Notes under the pieces: model-generated
The model's database searches: none
The model's input: only the letters and a program-made list of their open reading frames with translations
Told to the model about the DNA's origin: nothing
Shown: one piece after another, positions 1 to 6,838 of the stretch
Numbering within the stretch: position 1 is the first letter of the stretch
Layout: each line of letters opens with the position of its first letter
Assembly: GCA_021783435.1 (NCBI GenBank)
Contig: JAJXUC010000155.1
Location: forward strand, 1-8,985
From: Pseudomonadota bacterium
GTDB taxonomy: Bacteria > Pseudomonadota > Gammaproteobacteria > Burkholderiales > Burkholderiaceae
Length of the DNA stretch: 8,985 nt
Reading direction: 5' to 3'
Position numbers and translations under genes: made by a program

Positions 1-266
1 ACGCGGGCGCCGGCGTAGGCCACCAGCTCCACGGTGCGTTGCTGGCCCGGCTCGAAACGCACGGCGGTGCCGGAGGCGATGTTCAGCCGCATGCCGCGCG
101 CGGCCGCGCGGTCGAAACGCAGCGCGGGGTTGGTTTCGGCGAAGTGGTAATGGGAGCCGACCTGAATCGGGCGGTCGCCCGCGTTCTCCACCACCAGGGT
201 GAGGGTGGGGCGGCCAGGGTTGAGGACGAGTTCGTCCTCGGCGCAAACGAGTTCTCCGGGAATCAT
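1..266 (-). CDS. ureB: Urease beta subunit UreB (3' end outside window)
   Basis: Structural subunit of cytoplasmic urease, which hydrolyses urea to ammonia and carbamate. UreB packs with UreA and the nickel-bearing UreC. Reading the minus strand from the ATG at 266-264 gives 88 residues beginning [19 protein letters not shown]. They include the family-typical stretches [22 protein letters not shown] and [12 protein letters not shown]. UreB is usually about 100-105 residues, so roughly the last 15 are missing at the window edge. The start lies 13 bases after the ureA stop, with GGAG in that gap as a plausible ribosome binding site, so it is co-transcribed with ureA. ureC would be expected next, beyond position 1. 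The family assignment is secure; only the end is unseen. Confidence 0.95.
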   Translation of the reverse strand, partial: MIPGELVCAEDELVLNPGRPTLTLVVENAGDRPIQVGSHYHFAETNPALRFDRAAARGMRLNIASGTAVRFEPGQQRTVELVAYAGAR

Positions 267-279
267 GCGCGGCTCCGTT

Positions 280-582
280 TCAGACAATGGGCTGGTGCAC
301 GGTCACCAGTTTGGTGCCGTCGGGGAATGTGGCTTCCACCTGGATGTCGGGAATGAGTTCGGCCACGCCGTCCATCACCGCGTCGCGGCTCAGCAGCGTG
401 CGGCCATAACTCATGAGATCGGCCACGGTGCGGCCGTCGCGCGCGCCTTCCATCACCGCGGCGGTGATGTAGGCGATGGCCTCGGGCACGTTGAGCTTGA
501 GCCCGCGCGCCTTGCGGCGTTCCGCCAGCAGGCCCGCGGTGAAGATCAGCAGCTTGTCTTTTTCGCGAGGGGTGAGGTCCAT
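280..582 (-). CDS. ureA: Urease gamma subunit UreA
   Basis: Smallest structural subunit of cytoplasmic urease, forming the UreABC trimer. The 100-residue product has the standard length and hallmarks: [14 protein letters not shown] at the start, [20 protein letters not shown], then [11 protein letters not shown], and a C-terminal segment [20 protein letters not shown]. It is the first gene of the minus-strand urease cluster and is followed after 13 bases by ureB. No good Shine-Dalgarno is visible before the ATG. In many betaproteobacteria the accessory gene ureD directly precedes ureA. Here the upstream side is instead a non-coding divergent region shared with urtA, so ureD must lie elsewhere, if present. 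The ammonia it produces from imported urea ties it functionally to the divergent urt operon. Confidence 0.97.
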   Translation of the reverse strand: MDLTPREKDKLLIFTAGLLAERRKARGLKLNVPEAIAYITAAVMEGARDGRTVADLMSYGRTLLSRDAVMDGVAELIPDIQVEATFPDGTKLVTVHQPIV

Positions 583-711
583 GGGCTTGCGGTTCTAGGT
601 GGGTGCGTTGGGTCAGCGTGTGGGGTCAGCTTAGCGCTGTGCACAGGCGTTGTGGCGGACCTGCGCCGGTGAATCCGCTGCTCAAGGCAGCGCAGCAAGA
701 GCAGCGCAAAA

Positions 712-740
712 ACCATACCCATGCGTTGACGGTGTTTCAC
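712..740 (-). promoter_or_regulatory. Weak sigma-70-like promoter candidate for ureAB
   Basis: On the minus strand, GTGAAA (740-735) and TATGGT (717-712) are separated by exactly 17 bases and each matches 4 of 6 consensus positions. It would give a leader of about 120 bases before ureA. A match this loose is expected by chance fairly often, so it is only a candidate. Confidence 0.2.
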
Positions 741-782
741 GGCCGGCATGTGCCGGATGCGCCGACGCAGACACCAAAGCAG

Positions 783-819
783 TGCACGCGGCAGGCACGC
801 GGGCTGGTGCATGCGCACC
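783..819 (+). promoter_or_regulatory. Possible NtrC-type activator site cluster
   Basis: The half-sites GTGCAC (783-788), GGCAC (794-798), GGTGC (806-810) and GCACC (815-819) cluster here, about 120-155 bases upstream of the predicted urtA start. That is a normal distance for an NtrC enhancer. NtrC recognises GCACC-N5-GGTGC-like dyads. The best pair here has spacing off by about one base, so the assignment is tentative and rests mainly on the neighbouring sigma-54 promoter. Confidence 0.25.
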
Positions 820-913
820 GAATTGCAGCCAGGCCGCGGCGGCGCGCTGGCCTGTGCGGCGCGGGGTCGCGCACAAGCCGCGAGACTCGCGCAGGACAAG
901 CGTCATCCCGACG

Positions 914-929
914 TGGCACGGGACTTGCT
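914..929 (+). promoter_or_regulatory. Sigma-54 (RpoN) promoter for the urt operon
   Basis: TGGCACGGGACTTGCT matches the -24/-12 consensus TGGCACG-N4-TTGCW at every defined position, with the invariant GG (915-916) and GC (927-928) at the correct spacing. Transcription would start near 940, giving a leader of about 33 bases before the urtA ATG at 973. Sigma-54 promoters need an enhancer-binding activator, and for urea uptake the natural candidate is NtrC under nitrogen limitation. The match is seen directly; the activator is inferred. Confidence 0.85.
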
Positions 930-972
930 GACGTGGTGCTTGCATTTCGCATCCACCGGAGGGAGTCTCAAC

Positions 973-2214
973 ATGGATCGTCGTACCGCTTTGAAAACCG
1001 TCGGCACCACCGTCGCCGCCGCAGCAGCCAGCAGTTTGTCCTTCCCCGCCATCGCGTCGAAGAAGGCGCCGATCAAGGTCGGCATCCTGCATTCGCTCTC
1101 GGGCACCATGGCCATCTCCGAGACCGCGCTCAAGGACGTGGACCTGATGACCATCGCCGAAATCAACGCCAAGGGGGGTGTGGACGGCCACATGATCGAA
1201 CCCGTGGTGGTGGACCCGGCGTCCAACTGGCCGCTGTTCGCCGAGAAGGCGCGCCAACTCATCTCGCAGGACAAGGTGGCCGCCATCTTCGGCTGCTGGA
1301 CGTCGGTGTCGCGCAAGTCGGTGCTGCCGGTGCTCGACGAACTCAACGGCCTGCTGTTCTACCCGGTGCAGTTCGAAGGCCAGGAGGAGAACCCGCACGT
1401 CGTGTACACGGGTGCCGCGCCCAACCAGCAGGCCATTCCCGCCACCGAATACCTGATGAGCAAGGACGGCGGGGGTGCCAAGCGCTTCTTCCTGCTGGGC
1501 ACCGATTATGTGTACCCGCGCACCACCAACGCCATCCTGCGCGGCTTCCTGCATTCCAAGGGTGTGAAGGATGCCGACATCGCCGAGGTCTACACGCCCT
1601 TCGGTTTCAGCAACTACCAGAACATCGTCGCCGACATCAAGAAGTTCGCCTCCGCCGGGCCCACCTGCGTGATCTCCACCGTGAACGGCGACTCCAACGT
1701 GCCGTTCTATAAGGAACTCGGTAACCAGGGCATCAAGGCCACCGACATTCCGGTGGTGGGCTTTTCCATCGCCGAGCAGGAAATCGCCGGCATGGACCTG
1801 AAGCCCCTGGTGGGCCAGCTCACGGCGTGGAACTACTTCGAGTCACTGAAAAACCCGACCAACGCCAAGTTCGTCAAGTCCTGGCAGAGCTGGGTCAAGA
1901 CCAAGGGCCTGAAGGACTACCCCGTCACCGACGACCCGATGGAGGCCTCCTACATCGGCCTCCACATGTGGAAGCAGGCGGTGGAGAAGGCCAAGTCCAC
2001 CAAGACCGACGCCGTGCGCAAGGCGCTCATCGGCCAGAAGTTCGCCGCGCCGGACGGCTACACCGTCGAGGTGCTGAAGAACCAGTACCTGAGCAAGCCG
2101 GTGTTCATCGGCCAGATTCGCGAAGACGGCCAGTTCGACGTGGTGTGGAAGTCCAAGGGCCTGGTCCCGGGGGAGTCCTGGAGCCCGTACATCCCCAAGC
2201 CGAAGAACGCCTGA
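973..2214 (+). CDS. urtA: Urea ABC transporter, substrate-binding protein UrtA
   Basis: Periplasmic receptor that captures urea (or short-chain amides) and delivers it to the UrtBC channel. The product is 413 residues. The ATG at 973 is preceded by GGAGGGAG (958-965) at good spacing. The N-terminus MDRRTALKTVG carries a twin-arginine (Tat-like) motif, then an Ala-rich hydrophobic stretch and a likely cleavage site around AIA-S (residues 26-29). The mature part starts IKVGILHSLSGTMAISE, typical of the Leu/Ile/Val-binding-like family. Other characteristic stretches are NWPLFAEKARQLI, IFGCWTSVSRKSVLPV, NGLLFYPVQFEGQEE and VNGDSNVPFYKELGNQGI, which together mark UrtA rather than a generic LivK. 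It is the first gene of urtABCDE, with its own sigma-54 promoter. A palindrome follows the stop codon and may set binding-protein levels above those of the permeases. Confidence 0.96.
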   Translation: MDRRTALKTVGTTVAAAAASSLSFPAIASKKAPIKVGILHSLSGTMAISETALKDVDLMTIAEINAKGGVDGHMIEPVVVDPASNWPLFAEKARQLISQDKVAAIFGCWTSVSRKSVLPVLDELNGLLFYPVQFEGQEENPHVVYTGAAPNQQAIPATEYLMSKDGGGAKRFFLLGTDYVYPRTTNAILRGFLHSKGVKDADIAEVYTPFGFSNYQNIVADIKKFASAGPTCVISTVNGDSNVPFYKELGNQGIKATDIPVVGFSIAEQEIAGMDLKPLVGQLTAWNYFESLKNPTNAKFVKSWQSWVKTKGLKDYPVTDDPMEASYIGLHMWKQAVEKAKSTKTDAVRKALIGQKFAAPDGYTVEVLKNQYLSKPVFIGQIREDGQFDVVWKSKGLVPGESWSPYIPKPKNA

Positions 2215-2232
2215 GCATCGGCAAAGGAAAAA

Positions 2233-2282
2233 CTCCCCCCTCCCGACCTCCCCCACGCCGTGGGGAGGGTTGGGGTGGGGAG
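2233..2282. repeat. GC-rich imperfect palindrome between urtA and urtB
   Basis: CTCCCC-rich and GGGGAG-rich arms of about 21 bases pair at roughly 16 of 21 positions around CACGCCGTG, giving a large hairpin just after the urtA stop. It resembles the dispersed C-run/G-run intergenic palindromes of betaproteobacterial genomes. There is no T-run, so it may act as an mRNA stabiliser or attenuator rather than a full terminator. Confidence 0.6.
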
Positions 2283-2294
2283 CCAGCACACCAA

Positions 2295-2322
2295 CCGGTG
2301 TTGAGTCACCGGTGTTGAGTCA
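2295..2322. repeat. Tandem 14-base direct repeat upstream of urtB
   Basis: CCGGTGTTGAGTCA occurs twice back to back, ending 12 bases before the urtB ATG. It occupies the place where a ribosome binding site would be expected. I see no clear Shine-Dalgarno there. Confidence 0.85.
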
Positions 2323-2334
2323 CGTATCCGCGCC

Positions 2335-3993
2335 ATGATCTTCCAGCATTTCCTTCGGCACCGACCTTGCGCATGGCTGCGCGCCGCCTTTGGACCGCTG
2401 CTGCTCGGCCTGCTGCTGCTCGGCCTGCTGCTGCTCGGCCTGCTGCCGCTGGCGCATGCGCTCACGCCGCAGGAGGCCATGGCGATTTCCAGCGGCGATA
2501 CCGACGCCCGCATCGCCGCGCTGCACCAGGCCGTGGAGCACCCCGATGCGCAGCTTGCAGACTTTCTGCACAAGCTGCTGAACAACGCGGTGCAGGTCGA
2601 CGGCAGCATGGTGCAGGTGCAGCAGGGCCATGACTGGATCGACCTCGCCACCGGTCAGAAAGTCACGCCCAGCGCCAACGCGCAAGCGGTGATCAACAAC
2701 AACTATGTGCGCAAGGAACTGCAATCGGCCCGCGCCGCGCTGGACTTGTTTTCCGGCGACCGCGCCTTGCGCCTGAAGGCCGTGCAGCAACTGCAGGACG
2801 ACCCGACATCGGTGGATCGCGGCCTGGTGGAGCAGGCCCTCAAGACCGAGAAAGATCCCGACATCCTGGAGCGGCTGCAACTGCTGCATGCCGCCATTCT
2901 CCTGACGAGCAAGAACGCCGCCGAACGCCTGAGCGCGGCGCAGGATCTTGCCGCCAGCAACTACCCGGCGGTGCGCAGCCTGCTGCTGTCGCGGCTGGAC
3001 AAGAAGGATGGCCAGCTCGTCGAGCCCGATGCCGCCGTGCGCGAGCAAATCCGGTCCAGCCTCGCCGCCATCGACGAGCGTCTGGCCTGGGGCGAGCGCC
3101 TGGGCACGCTGTTCTCCGGCATCAGCCTGGGCAGCATCCTGCTGCTGGCCGCGCTCGGCCTGGCCGTGACCTATGGGCTGATGGGCGTGATCAACATGGC
3201 GCAGGGCGAGTTCATCATGATCGGGGCCTACTCCACCTATGTGATGCAGGGCTGGTTCCAGCGCGACTGGCCAGGCCTGCAGAGCTATGCGCTGGCGGCG
3301 GCGGTGCCGTTCTCCTTCATCGTCGCCGGCGGCATCGGCATGCTGGTGGAACGCGCCATCATCCGCAAACTGTATGGCCGGCCGCTGGAAACGCTGCTGG
3401 CCACCTGGGGCATCAGCCTGGTGCTGATCCAGATCGTGCGCACCATGTTCGGGCCGCAGAACGTGCAGGTGGACAACCCGCCGTGGATGTCGGGTGGCCT
3501 GCACGTCATGGCCAATCTCATCCTGCCCTACAACCGCATGGTCATCATCGCCTTCACCGCTTTCGTGCTGCTGGCCATGTGGCTGCTCATCGCGCGCACC
3601 CGCCTGGGCCTGTTCGTGCGCGCCGTGACGCAGAACCGGCCGATGGCCTCGTGCATGGGCGTGCGCACGCCACGTGTCGACATGCTGGCCTTCGGCCTGG
3701 GTGCCGGCATTGCGGGATTGGCGGGCTGCGCGCTCAGCCAGATCGGCAACGTCAGCCCCGAGATGGGGCAGGGCTACATCGTCGACTGTTTCATGGTGGT
3801 GGTGCTCGGCGGCGTCGGCCAGCTCACCGGCACAGTCACGGCAGCCCTCACGCTGGGCGTGGCCAACACCCTGCTCGAAGGCGTTGCGGGCGCGGTGCTG
3901 GCGAAAATTGCCGTGCTGGTGGCCATCATCCTCTTCATCCAGAAACGCCCCCAGGGCATGTTCGCCCTCAAAGGCCGCAGCGTGGAGAGCTGA
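2335..3993 (+). CDS. urtB: Urea ABC transporter, permease UrtB
   Basis: Inner-membrane permease of the LivH type, forming the urea channel with UrtC. The product is 552 residues, the long form typical of proteobacterial UrtB. A signal peptide (about residues 1-42, ending LAHA) is followed by an all-helical non-membrane domain (about 43-250). The permease proper starts around 255 with LFSGISLGSILLLAALGLAVTYGLMGVINMAQGEF. Further family marks are GRPLETLLATWGISL, FVRAVTQNRPMASCMGVRT, DCFMVVVLGGVGQLTGTV and the C-terminal FIQKRPQGMFALKGRSVES. The N-terminal domain is often poorly annotated but belongs to this family. The hydrophobic core of the signal contains three exact LLLGL units from a 15-base DNA repeat. 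The urtC start follows the stop by 3 bases, so translation is probably coupled. No strong ribosome binding site precedes the ATG. Confidence 0.95.
   Translation: MIFQHFLRHRPCAWLRAAFGPLLLGLLLLGLLLLGLLPLAHALTPQEAMAISSGDTDARIAALHQAVEHPDAQLADFLHKLLNNAVQVDGSMVQVQQGHDWIDLATGQKVTPSANAQAVINNNYVRKELQSARAALDLFSGDRALRLKAVQQLQDDPTSVDRGLVEQALKTEKDPDILERLQLLHAAILLTSKNAAERLSAAQDLAASNYPAVRSLLLSRLDKKDGQLVEPDAAVREQIRSSLAAIDERLAWGERLGTLFSGISLGSILLLAALGLAVTYGLMGVINMAQGEFIMIGAYSTYVMQGWFQRDWPGLQSYALAAAVPFSFIVAGGIGMLVERAIIRKLYGRPLETLLATWGISLVLIQIVRTMFGPQNVQVDNPPWMSGGLHVMANLILPYNRMVIIAFTAFVLLAMWLLIARTRLGLFVRAVTQNRPMASCMGVRTPRVDMLAFGLGAGIAGLAGCALSQIGNVSPEMGQGYIVDCFMVVVLGGVGQLTGTVTAALTLGVANTLLEGVAGAVLAKIAVLVAIILFIQKRPQGMFALKGRSVES
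2398..2442 (+). repeat. Three exact copies of a 15-base repeat inside urtB
   Basis: CTGCTGCTCGGCCTG is repeated at 2398, 2413 and 2428 with no mismatches, encoding residues 22-36 of UrtB as LLLGL three times. It lengthens the hydrophobic core of the signal peptide in frame. Each copy gained or lost by slippage would change the protein by exactly five residues. Confidence 0.95.
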
Positions 3994-3996
3994 GCG

Positions 3997-5148
3997 ATGT
4001 CCGCCATCACCAACGATTCAGGCGCCGCCGCCCCCCCGCCCCTCCAGCCCTCGCCGCCGCGGGTGCAGTTGCAGCCGGCCACGAACTTCCTGCCGGCCTG
4101 GGGTTGGACCGCGCTCACCGTCTTCTTGCTGCTGGCTTGCGTGGTCGCGCCGCTGTTGGCGCTGGCCGTGCCGCAAGGCAGCAGCCTGCACCTGTCGCAA
4201 TACTGGGTGGGCCTGGCCGGCAAGATTCTTTGCTACGCCATCGTCGCGCTGGCGATGGATCTGGTGTGGGGCTACGCCGGCATCCTGTCGCTGGGGCAAG
4301 GGTTGTTCTTCGCCCTCGGCGGCTATGCCATGGGCATGTACCTCAACCAGGCCATGACGGCTGCCAGCGGCAATCTGCCCGACTTCATGCAGTTCATGCA
4401 GTGGACCCGCTTCCCCTGGTACTGGGCGGGCACCGAGCACTTTGCCTATGCGCTGTTCCTGGCGTTGTTCATGCCCGGCCTGCTGGCCTTCATCTTCGGT
4501 TTCTTCGCCTTCCGCTCGCGCATCAGAGGGGTGTATTTCTCCATCATCACCCAGGCGCTCACCTATGCCGCCATGCTGCTGTTCTTCCGCAATGAAACCG
4601 GCTTCGGCGGCAACAACGGCCTCACCGACTTCAAGGTGCTGCTGGGGTTTCCCATGGGCACCGCGGGCATGACCATGGCGCTGTTCGTCGCCACCTGCGT
4701 GGCACTGGCCGGCTGCTTCGTCTTCGCCCGCTGGCTGGTGCGCAGCAAGTTCGGTCGCGTGCTCACCGCCATCCGCGATGCCGAGAGCCGCGTCATGTTC
4801 TGCGGCTACAACCCGCTGTGGTTCAAGCTCGGCGTGTGGACCATCGCCGCGATGATGTGCGGCCTGGCCGGCGCCCTGTACGCGCCGCAGGTCGGCATCA
4901 TCAACCCGAGCGAAATGTCCACCGCCAACTCCATCGAAATCGCGATCTGGACGGCCATCGGCGGGCGCGGCACGCTCATCGGCCCCATCATCGGCGCGGT
5001 GCTGGTGAATGCCGCCAAGAGCTGGCTGACCGTGGCCATTCCCGAAGCCTGGCTCTATCTGCTCGGCGGGCTGTTCATCGTCGTCACGTTGTACGCGCCC
5101 TACGGTGTCGTCGGCCTGGTCAGGCAATGGAGGCAGCGCCGTGGCTGA
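3997..5148 (+). CDS. urtC: Urea ABC transporter, permease UrtC
   Basis: Second inner-membrane permease (LivM type), partner of UrtB. The product is 383 residues. It begins with a Pro/Ala-rich cytoplasmic tail (about residues 1-35), followed by about 8-10 hydrophobic segments. Diagnostic stretches are YAIVALAMDLVWGYAGILSLGQGLFFALGGYAMGMYL, SRIRGVYFSIITQALTYAAMLLFF, ETGFGGNNGLTDF, FGRVLTAIRDAESRVMFCGYN and IWTAIGGRGTLIGPIIGA. The NETGFGGNNGLTDF motif is characteristic of UrtC. The ATG lies 3 bases after the urtB stop. The last 8 bases overlap the proposed GTG start of urtD, the tight packing expected of one operon. The assignment is secure. Confidence 0.96.
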   Translation: MSAITNDSGAAAPPPLQPSPPRVQLQPATNFLPAWGWTALTVFLLLACVVAPLLALAVPQGSSLHLSQYWVGLAGKILCYAIVALAMDLVWGYAGILSLGQGLFFALGGYAMGMYLNQAMTAASGNLPDFMQFMQWTRFPWYWAGTEHFAYALFLALFMPGLLAFIFGFFAFRSRIRGVYFSIITQALTYAAMLLFFRNETGFGGNNGLTDFKVLLGFPMGTAGMTMALFVATCVALAGCFVFARWLVRSKFGRVLTAIRDAESRVMFCGYNPLWFKLGVWTIAAMMCGLAGALYAPQVGIINPSEMSTANSIEIAIWTAIGGRGTLIGPIIGAVLVNAAKSWLTVAIPEAWLYLLGGLFIVVTLYAPYGVVGLVRQWRQRRG

Positions 5149-5992
5149 ACTCGATTGGCGCGACATCGTCTTCCAGCAACCGAATCCCGAACTGGGCGGC
5201 AGCGTTCAGGAGGGCGGCTACGGCCACTTGCGCCAGCCGGGGGTGGATATGAGCCATGGCGTGGCGCTGTACCTCGACGACATCAGCGTCAGCTTCGACG
5301 GTTTCCGCGCGCTAAACAAGCTGTCGCTGGCGATCGATACTGGCGAGCTGCGCTGCATCATCGGCCCCAATGGCGCCGGCAAGACGACGATGATGGACGT
5401 CATCACCGGCAAGACCCGGGCCGACTCCGGCACGGCGTTCTTCGGCCAGACCATCGACCTGCTCAAGCTGCGCGAGGCCGAGGTGGTGGAGGCCGGTATC
5501 GGCCGCAAATTCCAGAAGCCCACCGTGTTCGAGGACATGAGCGTGCAGGACAACCTGGAGCTTGCACTCAAAGCCGACAAGCGCGCCCGCAGCACCTGGC
5601 GTTTTCGCCTGAGCAGCGCGCAGCGTGAGCGGGTGGAGGAGGTGCTCACGCAAATCGGTCTGCACGACCAGGCCGCGCGCCGTGCCGGCGACTTGTCGCA
5701 TGGCCAGAAGCAGTGGCTGGAAATCGGCATGCTGCTCATGCTCGAGCCGCAGTTGTTGCTGCTGGACGAACCCGTGGCCGGCATGACCGATGCCGAGACC
5801 GACCGCACCGCCGAGTTGTTCCTGTCTCTCGCCGGTAAGCACACGCTGATGGTGGTGGAGCACGACATGGAGTTCGTGCGCAAGATCGCCCACAAGGTCA
5901 CGGTGCTGCACGAGGGCAGCGTGCTGGCCGAAGGCAGCCTGGAGCAGGTGCAGGCCGACGCGCGCGTGGTCGAGGTTTACCTGGGGCGGTGA
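5141..5992 (+). CDS. urtD: Urea ABC transporter, ATP-binding protein UrtD
   Basis: Cytoplasmic ATPase of the LivG type that drives UrtBC together with UrtE. I chose the GTG at 5141 because GGAGG (5129-5133) sits 7 bases upstream; it overlaps urtC by 8 bases and gives 283 residues. Visible motifs are Walker A GPNGAGKT (75-82), a Q-loop region RKFQKPTVFEDMSV (122-135), signature LSHGQKQWLEIG (185-196), Walker B LLLLDEPVAGM (205-215) and switch histidine VVEHDM (H241). The LSHGQKQ form and the RKFQKP segment are typical of UrtD. An alternative ATG at 5249 would remove the first 36 residues, which are low in conservation and precede the ABC fold. It lacks as good a ribosome binding site, but homologues often start there. 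Confidence 0.94.
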   Translation: MAELDWRDIVFQQPNPELGGSVQEGGYGHLRQPGVDMSHGVALYLDDISVSFDGFRALNKLSLAIDTGELRCIIGPNGAGKTTMMDVITGKTRADSGTAFFGQTIDLLKLREAEVVEAGIGRKFQKPTVFEDMSVQDNLELALKADKRARSTWRFRLSSAQRERVEEVLTQIGLHDQAARRAGDLSHGQKQWLEIGMLLMLEPQLLLLDEPVAGMTDAETDRTAELFLSLAGKHTLMVVEHDMEFVRKIAHKVTVLHEGSVLAEGSLEQVQADARVVEVYLGR

Positions 5993-6013
5993 GTGGAACA
6001 GCCCCCACGCTCA

Positions 6014-6070
6014 CGGTGTTCGCTGCCCCCCGAGGGGGCGCAGGCCTCCCTTGGGGCGGCCCGGCGGGAG
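6014..6070. repeat. GC-rich palindromic intergenic repeat between urtD and urtE
   Basis: GCCCCC-CGA-GGGGGC (6025-6039) forms a 6-base-pair hairpin with a three-base loop, followed by a second C-rich/G-rich half around CCTCCCTTGGGGCGG and CCCGGCGGG. This composite matches my recollection of a widely dispersed intergenic element in Comamonadaceae and relatives. It separates urtD from urtE by about 100 bases, whereas the other permease and ATPase genes are packed tightly. Confidence 0.6.
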
Positions 6071-6095
6071 TCCTGACCTCGGTACCTCAATCACC

Positions 6096-6788
6096 ATGCT
6101 CAACATCGACGCGGTCAACCAGTATTACGGCGGCAGCCACATCCTGCGCAACGTCAGCCTCAGCCTCGAAAAAGGCCAGGTGCTCACCTTGCTGGGGCGC
6201 AACGGCGTGGGCAAGACCACGCTGCTCAAGTCCCTCATGGGCCTGGTGGGCATCAAGAGCGGCAGCATCAGCTTCGACGGCGCGCGCATCGACCAGTTGC
6301 GTCCCGACGCCCGCGCCCGCCTGGGTCTGGGCTATGTGCCGCAGGGCCGCGAAATCTTCCCCCGCCTCACCGTGGAAGAAAACCTGCGCATGGGCCTGGC
6401 CTACCGCCCCGGCTCCGCCACCGTGCCCGACGAACTGTTCGCGCTGTTCCCGGTGCTCAAGCAGATGCTGCACCGCCGTGGTGGCGACCTCTCCGGCGGT
6501 CAGCAACAGCAACTCGCCATCGCCCGGACGCTGGCCGCAGGCCCCAAGCTGCTCATCCTGGATGAGCCCACCGAAGGCATCCAGCCCTCGATCATCAAAG
6601 ACATCGAGCGCGTCATCCGCATGCTCGCCGCACGCGGCGACATGGCCATCCTGCTCGTCGAGCAGTACTACGACTTCGCCAAGTCGCTCGCCGACACCTA
6701 TTGCGTGATGTCGCGCGGCGAAGTGGTGAAGGCGGGCAAGGGCGCAGACATGGATGCGGATGGGGTGCGGGAGCTGATTGCGGTGTGA
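6096..6788 (+). CDS. urtE: Urea ABC transporter, ATP-binding protein UrtE
   Basis: Second ATPase of the urea importer (LivF type), 230 residues, which is the normal length. Motifs are [13 protein letters not shown] near the start, Walker [10 protein letters not shown] (34-42), Q-loop region [18 protein letters not shown], signature [16 protein letters not shown] and Walker [23 protein letters not shown] stands where other ABC proteins have a switch histidine; Gln at that point is normal for LivF/UrtE. The [10 protein letters not shown] and VEQYYDFA forms identify UrtE. It is last in urtABCDE, starting 103 bases after urtD across a palindromic repeat. Its C-terminus (GVRELIAV) appears intact even though integron DNA begins just behind it, so the insertion spared the transporter. 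Confidence 0.96.
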   Translation: MLNIDAVNQYYGGSHILRNVSLSLEKGQVLTLLGRNGVGKTTLLKSLMGLVGIKSGSISFDGARIDQLRPDARARLGLGYVPQGREIFPRLTVEENLRMGLAYRPGSATVPDELFALFPVLKQMLHRRGGDLSGGQQQQLAIARTLAAGPKLLILDEPTEGIQPSIIKDIERVIRMLAARGDMAILLVEQYYDFAKSLADTYCVMSRGEVVKAGKGADMDADGVRELIAV

Positions 6789-6838
6789 ACGGACAGGTGC
6801 CCGTCATTGCCGGCAAGTTGTGCCGCGCATGACACCTT

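Larger units (their letters stand above)
583..972. other. Divergent ureA / urtA control region (no gene)
   Basis: This is 390 bases between the divergent urease and urea-transporter genes. Open frames cross it on both strands, but their translations are Arg/Ala/Pro-rich and look like no family I know, as expected from random frames in GC-rich DNA. It holds a sigma-54 promoter for urtA (914-929), a possible activator-site cluster near 783-819, and a weak sigma-70-like candidate for ureA (712-740). There are two direct copies of GGGTCAGC at 610-617 and 623-630, 13 bases apart, of unknown role. Confidence 0.75.

Noticed and set aside
806..819. Palindrome GGTGC-ATGC-GCACC as an NtrC operator
   Set aside because: The half-sites point outward relative to the known GCACC-N5-GGTGC dyad, so only a loose cluster is reported.
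546..972. Open reading frames on both strands across the divergent region
   Set aside because: Translations are Arg/Ala/Pro-rich, overlap one another and the true genes, and match no family I know. They are expected from GC-rich non-coding DNA.
6789..6838. Terminator after urtE
   Set aside because: Only very short complementary stretches (ACGG/CCGT) are present, with no T-run.
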